DNA of 64,000 bases from Oscillospiraceae bacterium (GTDB lineage: Bacteria > Bacillota > Clostridia > Oscillospirales > Oscillospiraceae). The translations under genes were made by a program, and so were the position numbers. Below the pieces are notes generated by a model that did not search any database, was not told the DNA's origin, and saw nothing but the letters and a program-made list of their open reading frames with translations. Location: assembly GCA_015068325.1 (NCBI GenBank), contig SVKQ01000015.1, positions 124,001 to 188,000 on the forward strand, read 5' to 3'. Of this stretch, positions 25,497 to 33,187 are shown piece by piece (position 1 is the first letter of the stretch; every line of letters begins with the position of its first letter).

Positions 25497-26059
25497 GGCC
25501 GGCCACCTTCCCAGCGGTGCACCAGTTCCGTGTCCTGTATGCCCAGCAGGTCCAGTACGCGCCCTACCGTTTGGTTCACGATCTCATCCACCGTCTGCGG
25601 CCGGCTGTAGAAAGCCGGCACCGGAGGAACGATGATCCCACCCATCAGCGTCACCAGACGCATATTCTCAATGTGGCTCAGATTCAGCGGCGTCTCCCGC
25701 GTCAGCAGGATCAGTCTGCGCCGCTCCTTCAGCATCACGTCCGCCGAACGCACCATCAGGCTCTCGTTGTAGCTGTGGGCGATGCCGGAGAGCGTCTTCA
25801 TGCTGCACGGCGCGATGACCATGGCGTCCACCCGGTGGGAACCGCTGGAGATCCGGGCCGCCAGGTCGGCGTTGTCATACACGTGGTCCGCCAGTGCACA
25901 CACCTGCTCGACGGTGTAATCCGTCTCATAGCCGATGGTCTTCTTTCCCCACTCGCTTAGCAGCAGGTTCGTCTCCACACCGGCCTTTTTCAGCTCCTCC
26001 AGCAATCGGATCCCATAGATGCTGCCGGTGGCGCCGCTGATGGCAATCGTCACAGTCAC
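25493..26059 (-). CDS. ubiX: Flavin prenyltransferase UbiX
   Basis: A 188-residue prenyltransferase that makes prenyl-FMN, the cofactor of UbiD decarboxylases. Seen: the FMN loop ISGATGSIYG near the N-terminus, APCSMKTLSGIA, and RETPLNLSHIENM near residue 140, all signatures of the family. The start is placed at GTG 26059 because GGGAGG lies eight bases upstream; the GTG at 26068 overlaps that site. It lies between a PyrD-like gene and the LpdD-like gene and would supply the cofactor for the UbiD protein at 27708-29105. Confidence 0.93.
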   Translation of the reverse strand: MTVTIAISGATGSIYGIRLLEELKKAGVETNLLLSEWGKKTIGYETDYTVEQVCALADHVYDNADLAARISSGSHRVDAMVIAPCSMKTLSGIAHSYNESLMVRSADVMLKERRRLILLTRETPLNLSHIENMRLVTLMGGIIVPPVPAFYSRPQTVDEIVNQTVGRVLDLLGIQDTELVHRWEGGRP

Positions 26060-26080
26060 GGCTCTCACCTCCCGCGTCTT

Positions 26081-26917
26081 CTAAAGTGATTCGATCAACT
26101 GCCGGATGGTTTCCGGCTCCGTAAAATTGGCTGTCCCCACCGCCACCGCTTTTGCGCCGGCGGCCAGATATTCCCGCACGTCGTCGGCCGTGACAACGCC
26201 GCCACAGCCCACCACATCGATATCCACACGTTGGCTCACCTGCTGCACCAGGAACAGGGATATGGGCTTGATGGCAGGACCCGTCAGGCCGCCGGTCGGA
26301 CTGCCCAGACGGGACTTTCCCGCACTGTCCAGCGCCATGGCCCAGTAGCTGTTGGCACACACCACGCACCGGCCGCCGGCAGCCCGGACAACGGCGGCAG
26401 TCTCCACCACGTCGCCGGCCATAGGCAGCAGCTTGGCCCACACGGGCCTGTCGCCTGCGGCCACGGCGGCGGCCACCTGGCGGCGGCAGCGCTCCAGATA
26501 GGCCTCGCGGCCCATGTCGTAATACTCCTCCGGCTCGCAGTAGAGATTCACCTCAATAGCCTTGACCCGCTCCAGCGCACACAGCGCTCGGGTCATCAGG
26601 CCGATCTCCTCCTCCGTGCCCGTAATACTGGCGATGACAGGCACACGCAGCCCTGCCAAACCCTTGTAAAAAGTGCTCACGAACTTTTCGTAGCCGGGAT
26701 TCTGCAGCCCCACCCGGTTGAGAGCGCCGGCACGGGTCTCCCACAGCCGGGGGCGCGGTGCGCCGCCGCGGGGCCTGCAGGTCATAGTGCGGGTGGTGAG
26801 TCCGCCCAGCAGATTCAGGTCGATATAGTCGGCGTAGGAGGGGCCGAAGCCCATGGTACCCGCCGCGTTGAGCAGCGGATTTTGCAGCTCTACGCCGCCG
26901 ACGACGCATTTATCCAT
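26081..26917 (-). CDS. Dihydroorotate-dehydrogenase-like flavoprotein with altered active site
   Basis: A 278-residue PyrD (class IB)-like TIM-barrel flavoprotein. Kept: Asn67 (LNRVGLQNPG), Asn124 and Cys127 in VNLYCEP (Cys127 aligns with the catalytic base), Asn189 (ANSYWAM), and FMN glycines (GCGGV). Changed relative to the canonical PyrD at 12793-13710: the active-site Lys is Arg43 (TTRTMT), the second Asn of the SCPN motif is Pro129, and Asn of KLSPN is Met166. These positions contact orotate in known enzymes, so a different ring substrate is likely. Start ATG 26917 (GGAGGAGG upstream) overlaps the end of its own PyrK-like partner. Confidence 0.85.
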   Translation of the reverse strand: MDKCVVGGVELQNPLLNAAGTMGFGPSYADYIDLNLLGGLTTRTMTCRPRGGAPRPRLWETRAGALNRVGLQNPGYEKFVSTFYKGLAGLRVPVIASITGTEEEIGLMTRALCALERVKAIEVNLYCEPEEYYDMGREAYLERCRRQVAAAVAAGDRPVWAKLLPMAGDVVETAAVVRAAGGRCVVCANSYWAMALDSAGKSRLGSPTGGLTGPAIKPISLFLVQQVSQRVDIDVVGCGGVVTADDVREYLAAGAKAVAVGTANFTEPETIRQLIESL

Positions 26918-27683
26918 CGAATGCGACCTCCTCCAGAGGAAATACAGGCCCATCCACGCAGACCTTTTTGAACAGCCGTCTGCGGCCGCTGTTCATGGGG
27001 AAGCCGCACCCAGAGCAGGCGCCGATGCCGCAGGCCATCCGCTCCTCCAGGGAGACGTAGCCGCCGCCGCAGCCGCTGCGGCTCGCCCAGTCCTGCACGG
27101 CGGCCAGCAGGGCCAGCGGCCCGCAGGCGTACACCGTCGTTTCCCGCGCAAGGCGCTCCGGCAGGATGTCCAGCACCGTCTGTCCGAGGCTCTCCGCAGC
27201 GGTGTGCAGGGCGGCGCACTCCACCAGCTCATCCCGACAGAAGAGATGTGCCTCATCCCGTGCGCCGTAATACACATCGACGGGGATGCCTGCCTCCCGG
27301 AGCTGCCTGGTCAGCAGCGCCAGCGGCGCGATGCCCAAGCCGCCCGCCACCAGCACCGCCCGCGGCCCCTCCACGGGGAAGGGCGTGCCGATAGGACCCA
27401 TCAGGTCCAGCTGCGCACCCTCCGGCACGTGGGAAAGCCAGTCCGTCCCGCGGCCCACCGCCTGATAGAGCAGCGTGATGGTGCCAGCGACGGCATCCGC
27501 GTCGCAGATGCTGATGGGCCGCCGCAGCAGCGGGTCGAAGCCCTCTCCCACCCGGATGAACACAAACTGCCCGGGCCGGCTGCGCCCGGCGATCACCGGT
27601 GCGCGCAGCCGCAGCTCATAATACGACGGCTGCAGCGTCCGGTGACGCTCCACCACCGCGTATTCTCTGGTCCTGTCTGACAT
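26910..27683 (-). CDS. PyrK-like FAD/[2Fe-2S] electron-transfer subunit, second copy
   Basis: A 257-residue PyrK homologue. Seen: FAD-binding RRPISI near residue 55, a nucleotide site GGLGIAPLAL, and the C-terminal cluster motif CGIGACSGC with a distal Cys in VCVDGPVF. It overlaps the altered PyrD-like gene by 8 bases, so the two are built as a pair. It would pass electrons from NADH, or from another donor such as the ferredoxin-fused molybdenum hydroxylase encoded upstream, to the PyrD-like flavin. Confidence 0.88.
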   Translation of the reverse strand: MSDRTREYAVVERHRTLQPSYYELRLRAPVIAGRSRPGQFVFIRVGEGFDPLLRRPISICDADAVAGTITLLYQAVGRGTDWLSHVPEGAQLDLMGPIGTPFPVEGPRAVLVAGGLGIAPLALLTRQLREAGIPVDVYYGARDEAHLFCRDELVECAALHTAAESLGQTVLDILPERLARETTVYACGPLALLAAVQDWASRSGCGGGYVSLEERMACGIGACSGCGFPMNSGRRRLFKKVCVDGPVFPLEEVAFDG

Positions 27684-27707
27684 AGTCGCTCCTCTTTGCC
27701 GATTGCC

Positions 27708-29105
27708 TTACTTGCTCTCCCGCTCCTTCATGAAGTTGCGGATCATCTCCTCGATATAGGGCTCATCCTGACCCGGCGTGTACACCGGCTTAAACGCCTC
27801 CCGGTCCTCCAGGGGCGCGGTGGCGTCGATGCCCATTTTGGACGAGGCACGGGCATAGGGCGCCGACGGATCCAGGGTGGGGCTGTACATGGTAGGCAGG
27901 ATCAGCACGTCGTGCTCCGGCTGCATCCGGGTGTTGATGGCCCACTCCACCTGCTTCATGTCGTGCACGTCGATATCGTCATCCACCACCACGCACAGCT
28001 TGATACCGATATTGGCGGCCAGCAGCGCCGCCATGATGTTGCGGGGCTCATAGGGGTGGCGCTTTTTGATGGAGATCACCAGGTGGTGGCGGCTGGTGCC
28101 GCCCGGTGTCATGCAGATATCCTTGATATCCGGGCAGATCTTATAGGCCTCACGATAGGCGATGGCCGTGGCCGCCAGATCCATGAGCCAGTGGTTCTCC
28201 GTCATGGGCATACCGGTCAGGGCATTCTGGAAGATGGCATCACGGCGCATGGTGATGGCGGTGATCTCCACCACCGGAGCCTTGCGGATCTCGCTGTAGG
28301 TACCGGGATATTCGCCGAAGGGTCCGTCGTCCTCGCGGACGCCGGGAATGGTGCGGCCCTCGATGACGATCTCCGCCGTGGCGGGGACCTCCACATCAAT
28401 GGTCTTGCACTTGACCAGCTTCACCGCCTCGCCCCGCAGGCCGCCGGCCATGCCCAGCTCGTCGGTGCCCAGCGCCGGACGGCACTGGGAGGCGATGGCG
28501 ATGATGGGATCACCGCCGATGACCGTGGCGATCTCCGTGCCGTTGCCGTTGTCCTCGTTGCGCTGCACGATGGTGCCCAGGTTGCGCCCCTTGGGGGCAA
28601 AACAGGTCATGTGGTTCTTGTCCAGCAGCAGCATCCGGTGCATGGAGGCGTTCCGCTGCCCGGTGACGGGGTCCTTGGCGATCTGCACGCCCGCGGTGAT
28701 ATAGGGGCCCAGATCCTTTTCAAAGTTGGTCAGGATGGGCAGCTTGTACAGGTCCACATCGTCCCCGGTCAGTACGACCTCGTGGACGGGAGCCTCATCC
28801 TCACCCACCAGCTCTGGCTGGATGAACACGTTCTCGTGGGCCACATACTCCTTGATGACGTTTTTCCGGTCCTCACCCAGACCCAGCGCCAAATGGACGC
28901 GCTCCCGGCTGCCATACAGGCCGGCCAGAACGGGCATGTCATACCCCTCCACATTGGTGAACAGCAGCGCCGGGCCGTTCAGGTCAGAGGTCTTGCGGGA
29001 AAACGCCGCGATCTCATGCTTGGTGCTGACCTTGCGGTCGATGACCATCAGGTCATTCCTCTTCTTCAGTTCCTCCAGGAACTCGCGCAGATCATTGTAT
29101 GCCAT
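27708..29105 (-). CDS. UbiD-family (de)carboxylase
   Basis: A 465-residue prenyl-FMN-dependent decarboxylase. UbiD proteins decarboxylate aromatic, heteroaromatic or unsaturated acids, and some work as carboxylases. Seen: the conserved Glu/Arg region REDDGPFGEYPGTY around residues 275-290, the upstream GTEIATVIGGDP segment, and the C-terminal helical region of the family. Maturation genes ubiX and an lpdD-like gene are in the same cluster. The neighbours (molybdenum hydroxylase, PyrD-like reductase, amidohydrolases) point to an N-heterocyclic acid rather than ubiquinone synthesis; that is an inference. The start follows CGAAAGGA. Confidence 0.92.
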   Translation of the reverse strand: MAYNDLREFLEELKKRNDLMVIDRKVSTKHEIAAFSRKTSDLNGPALLFTNVEGYDMPVLAGLYGSRERVHLALGLGEDRKNVIKEYVAHENVFIQPELVGEDEAPVHEVVLTGDDVDLYKLPILTNFEKDLGPYITAGVQIAKDPVTGQRNASMHRMLLLDKNHMTCFAPKGRNLGTIVQRNEDNGNGTEIATVIGGDPIIAIASQCRPALGTDELGMAGGLRGEAVKLVKCKTIDVEVPATAEIVIEGRTIPGVREDDGPFGEYPGTYSEIRKAPVVEITAITMRRDAIFQNALTGMPMTENHWLMDLAATAIAYREAYKICPDIKDICMTPGGTSRHHLVISIKKRHPYEPRNIMAALLAANIGIKLCVVVDDDIDVHDMKQVEWAINTRMQPEHDVLILPTMYSPTLDPSAPYARASSKMGIDATAPLEDREAFKPVYTPGQDEPYIEEMIRNFMKERESK

Positions 29106-29149
29106 TCCTTTCGTCCTCCTGATTATGTAAACTATTTTTGTTGATTCTT

Positions 29150-31573
29150 TTATTCCTCACCATCATCCAGATGCAGGCACTTTTTCGGACACACGCTTTG
29201 GCACAGTCCGCACTCTACGCAGCGGCTGTCGTTGACACGCCAGAACCGCTCCTTTCTATCCACGGTGATGGCATCCTGCGGACACTTTCTGGCACACAGG
29301 CCGCAGAAGATACAGCTCTCGTCCGTCCGCAGCCGCAGGATACGGGCGCTCTCCGGCACAGGGCGATAGGGAAGATCATGCAGATCTCTCCCCAGCGCGT
29401 TGGAGATGGCATTGATGACCGCCGGCGCACTGGGCACTACCGCGCATTCCGAAATGCTCTTGGCGCCATAGGGTCCGGTGGGCTCCCCCTTCTCGATGAA
29501 GTCGGTCTGGAGTCGCGGCATCTCCAACGCCGTGGGTGTATGATAGGTGTGCAGACTGCTACGCTTCAAGCGCCCCTGTTCGTCGTACTCCAGCGCTTCC
29601 TGCAGGGCATAGCCGATGCCCATTTGTATGCCGCCCTCCAGCTGGCCCTCGATGCCCATGCGGTTCATCACGCGGCCCACGTCGTGCACGGCGATATAGT
29701 CTGTGACCTCCGCCCGGCCACTCTCTGTGTCCACCCGCACCCGTGCCATGTGGACGCCGTAGGAGCCGGGCACATGCTCCGAGGCGTGGGTCGCCACGCC
29801 GAAGATCTCGTGGTGCGACACGCTCTGAGCGTGGTTCATCACCTGATCCAAGGGCACGCGCTTTTCCAGTCGGAGGCTCTCGGCAAATCCGCCCCGCAGG
29901 CGGATGTCGGCCTCCTCCGTGCCCAGCAGCTGTGCCGCCTCGCGGCGGAGCTGACGGGCCGCGTCCTCCGCGGCCTCCTTGACCGCGTAGCAACTGACGT
30001 ATACGCCCCGGCTGGAGAAATCGCCCAGATTCCAGCCGCACACGTCTGTGTCGGAGGCGATGCAGTCGATCCGGTCCAGCGGGATACCCAGCTCCTCCGA
30101 GATCACCTGCATCTGGGCGATCAGCGCGCCGTTGCCCATATCGTGGGTGCCGGTGTGCAGCACACAGGAGCCGTCGTCGTTCATTTTGATGACCATGCAG
30201 TTCTGGTCGATCTGGGATCCGAAGGCGCCGCTGCCGTGTACGCCCAACGCCCACCCCACGCCGATGCGGTACTTGCCGTTCTCATCAGACAGGGGCGACC
30301 AGTTCTTCTGCAGTTCCAGCGCCCGCTCCAGACAATCCTTGGGCCGTGGGTTGCCGATGGGATGCCCCACGCACAGGTCGCTGTCCTCCGGGTCCACCAG
30401 ATTCTGCAGCTGCAGCTGTGTATAGTCCAGGCCCATCTCCCGGGCGATCCGCTGGAGCTGACACTCCATGGCGAAATACACCTGGGGCGAGCCGTAGCCC
30501 CGCATGGCGCCGGCTACCGGCGTGTTGGTATAGACCGGCGTGCCCACAAAGCGCATATTGGGCGTCTTATAGGCCTTGAACACCTTGGCGCTCATAGCGC
30601 CGATCACATTGGCCGCGCTGGAGGCATAGGCCCCGGTATTGGTGACCACGTGAATATCCTGGGCCACCAGGGTGCCGTCGTTCTTCACACCTGTCCGGAT
30701 GCGAATCACCGCGGCATGACGGCAGCGGGTGGATACCATGCACTCCCGTCGGTTCAGTGTCAGCTTCACCGGGCGGCGACACAGCATGGTCAACGCCACC
30801 GGGATCAGTTCCATGCTGGACTCCATCTTGCCGCCGAAGGCCCCGCCCATGGTAGGGCTGACCACGCGGATCTTGTTCAGCGGCATGCCCCAGATGCGGG
30901 ACAGCACGATCCGCTCTCCAAAGGTGTTCTGAAACGGTGCGATCAGCGTCAACTTGCCCCGGACATCCATACTGGCGATGGCTGTGTGGGGTTCGATGGC
31001 ACAGTGGTGGACAGCCGGCGTGGTATAGGTATCCTCAAAGATACGGTCCGCCTCCAGAAACCCCTTCTCCACATCGCCGGCATTCTTCTCCAGCCGCAGC
31101 GCCACATTGCTGCTGCCGTGGATGGGACAGGTGCCTTCCTCCAGGGCCTGCAGCGGGTCCACGAGGACGGGCAGTTCCTCATACTCTACTCGGATCAGCT
31201 CCACTGCCCGGCGGGCGATCTCCGGCGTATCTGCCGCTACCGCCGCCACCCGGTCGCCCACAAAGCGCACCGTGTCGTCAAAGACGCGCTCTGTCTCGAT
31301 GGGAGCGGGACTCTGCAGGAAAAATCGCGTGGTACTGTTGAACCGCACCTGCGGCGTATTTTTGTAACAGGCCACCGCCCGCACACCCGGCAGTTGCTCC
31401 GCCGCCGCCGTGTCGATGCTTTTGATCCTGGCGTGGGCCACAGGACTCCACAGCACCTTGGCGTACAGCATCCCCGGCAGGGATATGTCGTCCACGTACT
31501 GCAGCTGGCCTGTCACCTTGGCGGCGGCGTCATGGACCGGGACGCTCCGGCCGATCATCGTCTGATCCGCCAT
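29150..31573 (-). CDS. Xanthine-dehydrogenase-type molybdenum subunit fused to a 2x[4Fe-4S] ferredoxin
   Basis: An 807-residue protein. Residues 1-745 are the molybdopterin-binding subunit of the xanthine dehydrogenase/aldehyde oxidase family, which hydroxylates a carbon next to a ring nitrogen using water. Seen: GGAFGGK (243-249), AGAMRGYGSPQ, and catalytic Glu709 in GAKSISE. Residues 752-807 form a bacterial ferredoxin domain with two CxxCxxCxxxCP motifs (Cys754/757/760/764 and 785/788/791/795). No FAD subunit gene is present in the cluster, so electrons may leave through this ferredoxin. The ATG at 31573 follows GGGAGG and lies two bases after the small-subunit stop. Confidence 0.9.
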   Translation of the reverse strand: MADQTMIGRSVPVHDAAAKVTGQLQYVDDISLPGMLYAKVLWSPVAHARIKSIDTAAAEQLPGVRAVACYKNTPQVRFNSTTRFFLQSPAPIETERVFDDTVRFVGDRVAAVAADTPEIARRAVELIRVEYEELPVLVDPLQALEEGTCPIHGSSNVALRLEKNAGDVEKGFLEADRIFEDTYTTPAVHHCAIEPHTAIASMDVRGKLTLIAPFQNTFGERIVLSRIWGMPLNKIRVVSPTMGGAFGGKMESSMELIPVALTMLCRRPVKLTLNRRECMVSTRCRHAAVIRIRTGVKNDGTLVAQDIHVVTNTGAYASSAANVIGAMSAKVFKAYKTPNMRFVGTPVYTNTPVAGAMRGYGSPQVYFAMECQLQRIAREMGLDYTQLQLQNLVDPEDSDLCVGHPIGNPRPKDCLERALELQKNWSPLSDENGKYRIGVGWALGVHGSGAFGSQIDQNCMVIKMNDDGSCVLHTGTHDMGNGALIAQMQVISEELGIPLDRIDCIASDTDVCGWNLGDFSSRGVYVSCYAVKEAAEDAARQLRREAAQLLGTEEADIRLRGGFAESLRLEKRVPLDQVMNHAQSVSHHEIFGVATHASEHVPGSYGVHMARVRVDTESGRAEVTDYIAVHDVGRVMNRMGIEGQLEGGIQMGIGYALQEALEYDEQGRLKRSSLHTYHTPTALEMPRLQTDFIEKGEPTGPYGAKSISECAVVPSAPAVINAISNALGRDLHDLPYRPVPESARILRLRTDESCIFCGLCARKCPQDAITVDRKERFWRVNDSRCVECGLCQSVCPKKCLHLDDGEE

Positions 31574-31575
31574 GG

Positions 31576-32046
31576 TCACGCCTCCCTTATGCGCCGGGCC
31601 GCCTCGCCGATGGCCTCCACGATCTTGTAGTAGCCGGTACAGCGGCACAGATTGTTGCGGATGGCCTGCCGGATCTCCTCCTCTGTGGGGTCGGGATTCC
31701 GATCCAGCAGTGCCTTGGCACTCATGATCATGCCCGGCGTACAGAAGCCGCACTGCACTGCGCCGCAATCGATAAAGGCCTGCTGGATGGGATGCAGTGC
31801 GCCGCCGTTCCACAAGCCCTCAATGGTCTCGATGGTCTTGCCGGCCATATCCCTCGCCATCAGCCTGCAGGCGTTGCGCGCCTCGCCGTCCACGATGACC
31901 TTGCAGGCACCGCAGTCACCCGAATCGCAGCCCTCTTTCGTCCCCGTCAGGTGCAGGACCTCCCGCAGCACATACAGGAGGGTCCACTTCGGCTCCACCG
32001 CCACGGCGTGGATCACGCCGTTGATGTTCAGTTCGATCGTATCCAT
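31576..32046 (-). CDS. Molybdenum hydroxylase [2Fe-2S] small subunit
   Basis: A 156-residue iron-sulfur subunit of the xanthine dehydrogenase/CoxS/NdhS type. Seen: the plant-ferredoxin-like cluster motif CDSGDCGACKV with a following Cys, and the second cluster motif CGFCTPGM plus LCRCTGYYK. It passes electrons from the molybdenum centre of the downstream-encoded subunit. Length is normal. It follows the carbamate kinase gene by about 40 bases. Confidence 0.95.
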   Translation of the reverse strand: MDTIELNINGVIHAVAVEPKWTLLYVLREVLHLTGTKEGCDSGDCGACKVIVDGEARNACRLMARDMAGKTIETIEGLWNGGALHPIQQAFIDCGAVQCGFCTPGMIMSAKALLDRNPDPTEEEIRQAIRNNLCRCTGYYKIVEAIGEAARRIREA

Positions 32047-32085
32047 CTGTGCACCCTTCTCCGCTGCGCGTATGCTGTCAGCCGT

Positions 32086-33027
32086 TCAGCAGGCGATCAC
32101 TGTACCAGCCGTGCCGTTCAGCGCCTCCAGCGCCTTCTCCAGTGAGGTGATCACGGCCTTGCGGCCGGGCTTGCTCTCGGCAAATTTAACCGCCGCCTCG
32201 ATCTTGGGCAACATGGAACCCGGGGCAAAGTGTCCCTGCGCGATATACTCCCTGGCCTCGGCCACGGTGATGTTGCGCAGATCCACCTGATCCGGCTTGC
32301 GGTAGTTCAGACTCACCGTCTCCACTGCCGTCAGGATCATCAGCAGGTCAGCATCCAGATCTTCCGCCAGCTTCTCCGAGGCCAGATCCTTGTCGATCAC
32401 CGCCGCGACACCCTCCAGATTGCCTTCGGTGTTGCGAACTACCGGGATACCGCCGCCGCCCACCGTCACGGGGATGATGCCCCGTTCCATCAGGGCCTCC
32501 ACGGTGCCCAGCTCAATGATCTCCTCCGGTACGGGGGACGCCACCACACGGCGCCAGCCACGGCCGGCATCCTCTTTCATCACATAACCCTTCTCAACGC
32601 GGAGCTTCTCCGCCTCTTCCTGGGAGTAGAAGGGGCCGATGGGCTTGGTAGGGTTCCGGAAGCCCTTGTCGTTTCCGTCCACCCGCACCTGGGTGATAAC
32701 GGTGGCCACCGGGGTCAGATTGCCGCGGCTCCGCAGCACCTTGCTCAGCCCCTGCTGAATATGGTAGCCGATCATGCCCTGGCTCATGGCGCCGCACACG
32801 TCAAAGGGCATGCCGGGCGTCACGGCGGCGGCATACTCGTTCTGGATGATGATCCGCCCCACTTGAGGTCCGTTGCCGTGGGCCAGAGCCACCGTATAGC
32901 CCTGGTCGACGATATCGGCGATATAGGCGGCGGTCTTCTCCACCACCTCCAGCTGGGCCTCCGCCGTAGCGGGTCTGTTGGCCTCCTGCAGGGCGTTTCC
33001 TCCCAGAGCAATCACTACCTTTTTCAT
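32086..33027 (-). CDS. arcC: Carbamate kinase
   Basis: A 313-residue carbamate kinase, which makes ATP from carbamoyl phosphate and ADP in fermentative degradation of arginine, ureides or purines. Seen: ALGGNAL at the start, HGNGPQVG, and TVGGGGIPV near residue 190. Length is typical. It is the first gene after the operator region, with AAGGAG upstream of the start. No arginine deiminase or ornithine carbamoyltransferase lies nearby; the matching carbamoyltransferase in this cluster is pyrB at 14524-15450. Confidence 0.95.
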   Translation of the reverse strand: MKKVVIALGGNALQEANRPATAEAQLEVVEKTAAYIADIVDQGYTVALAHGNGPQVGRIIIQNEYAAAVTPGMPFDVCGAMSQGMIGYHIQQGLSKVLRSRGNLTPVATVITQVRVDGNDKGFRNPTKPIGPFYSQEEAEKLRVEKGYVMKEDAGRGWRRVVASPVPEEIIELGTVEALMERGIIPVTVGGGGIPVVRNTEGNLEGVAAVIDKDLASEKLAEDLDADLLMILTAVETVSLNYRKPDQVDLRNITVAEAREYIAQGHFAPGSMLPKIEAAVKFAESKPGRKAVITSLEKALEALNGTAGTVIAC

Positions 33028-33056
33028 ACTACATCTCCTTAAAAATATTGTAAATT

Positions 33057-33091
33057 CAGCTTCTCTATAAGTAAATACAGCTTCTTGATAA
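33057..33091 (-). promoter_or_regulatory. Direct repeats in the leader of the catabolic operon
   Basis: On the plus strand CAGCTTCTCTATAA (33057-33070) and CAGCTTCTTGATAA (33078-33091) match at 12 of 14 positions and start 21 bases apart, two turns of the helix. They lie between the palindrome at 33146-33160 and the carbamate kinase start. They could be a second regulator site; the binder is unknown. Confidence 0.35.
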
Positions 33092-33145
33092 AATGTGCGG
33101 CCTCGCGGCGTTTGATTTTAGGAAAAAGTACAATGCGCTGCAGAT

Positions 33146-33160
33146 TGTATACTGTATACA
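33146..33160. promoter_or_regulatory. Perfect inverted repeat, likely operator of the GntR regulator
   Basis: TGTATACTGTATACA is a perfect palindrome with 7-base arms around one T. It lies in the 160-base gap between the GntR gene and carbamate kinase. Short TNGTATACNA-like palindromes are typical of FadR-type GntR proteins. On the minus strand its TATACA/TATACAAT could overlap a -10 element, which would suit repression. No strong -35 is visible. Confidence 0.6.
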
Positions 33161-33187
33161 TTCGGTCGGTATAAAAAGTGCACCCCG

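Noticed and set aside
29150-33027. Assigning the cluster to anaerobic purine degradation because of the xanthine-dehydrogenase-like subunits and carbamate kinase
   Set aside because: The hallmark genes (ygfK, ssnA, ygeX, ygeY) are absent, while UbiD, UbiX and PyrD/PyrK are present.
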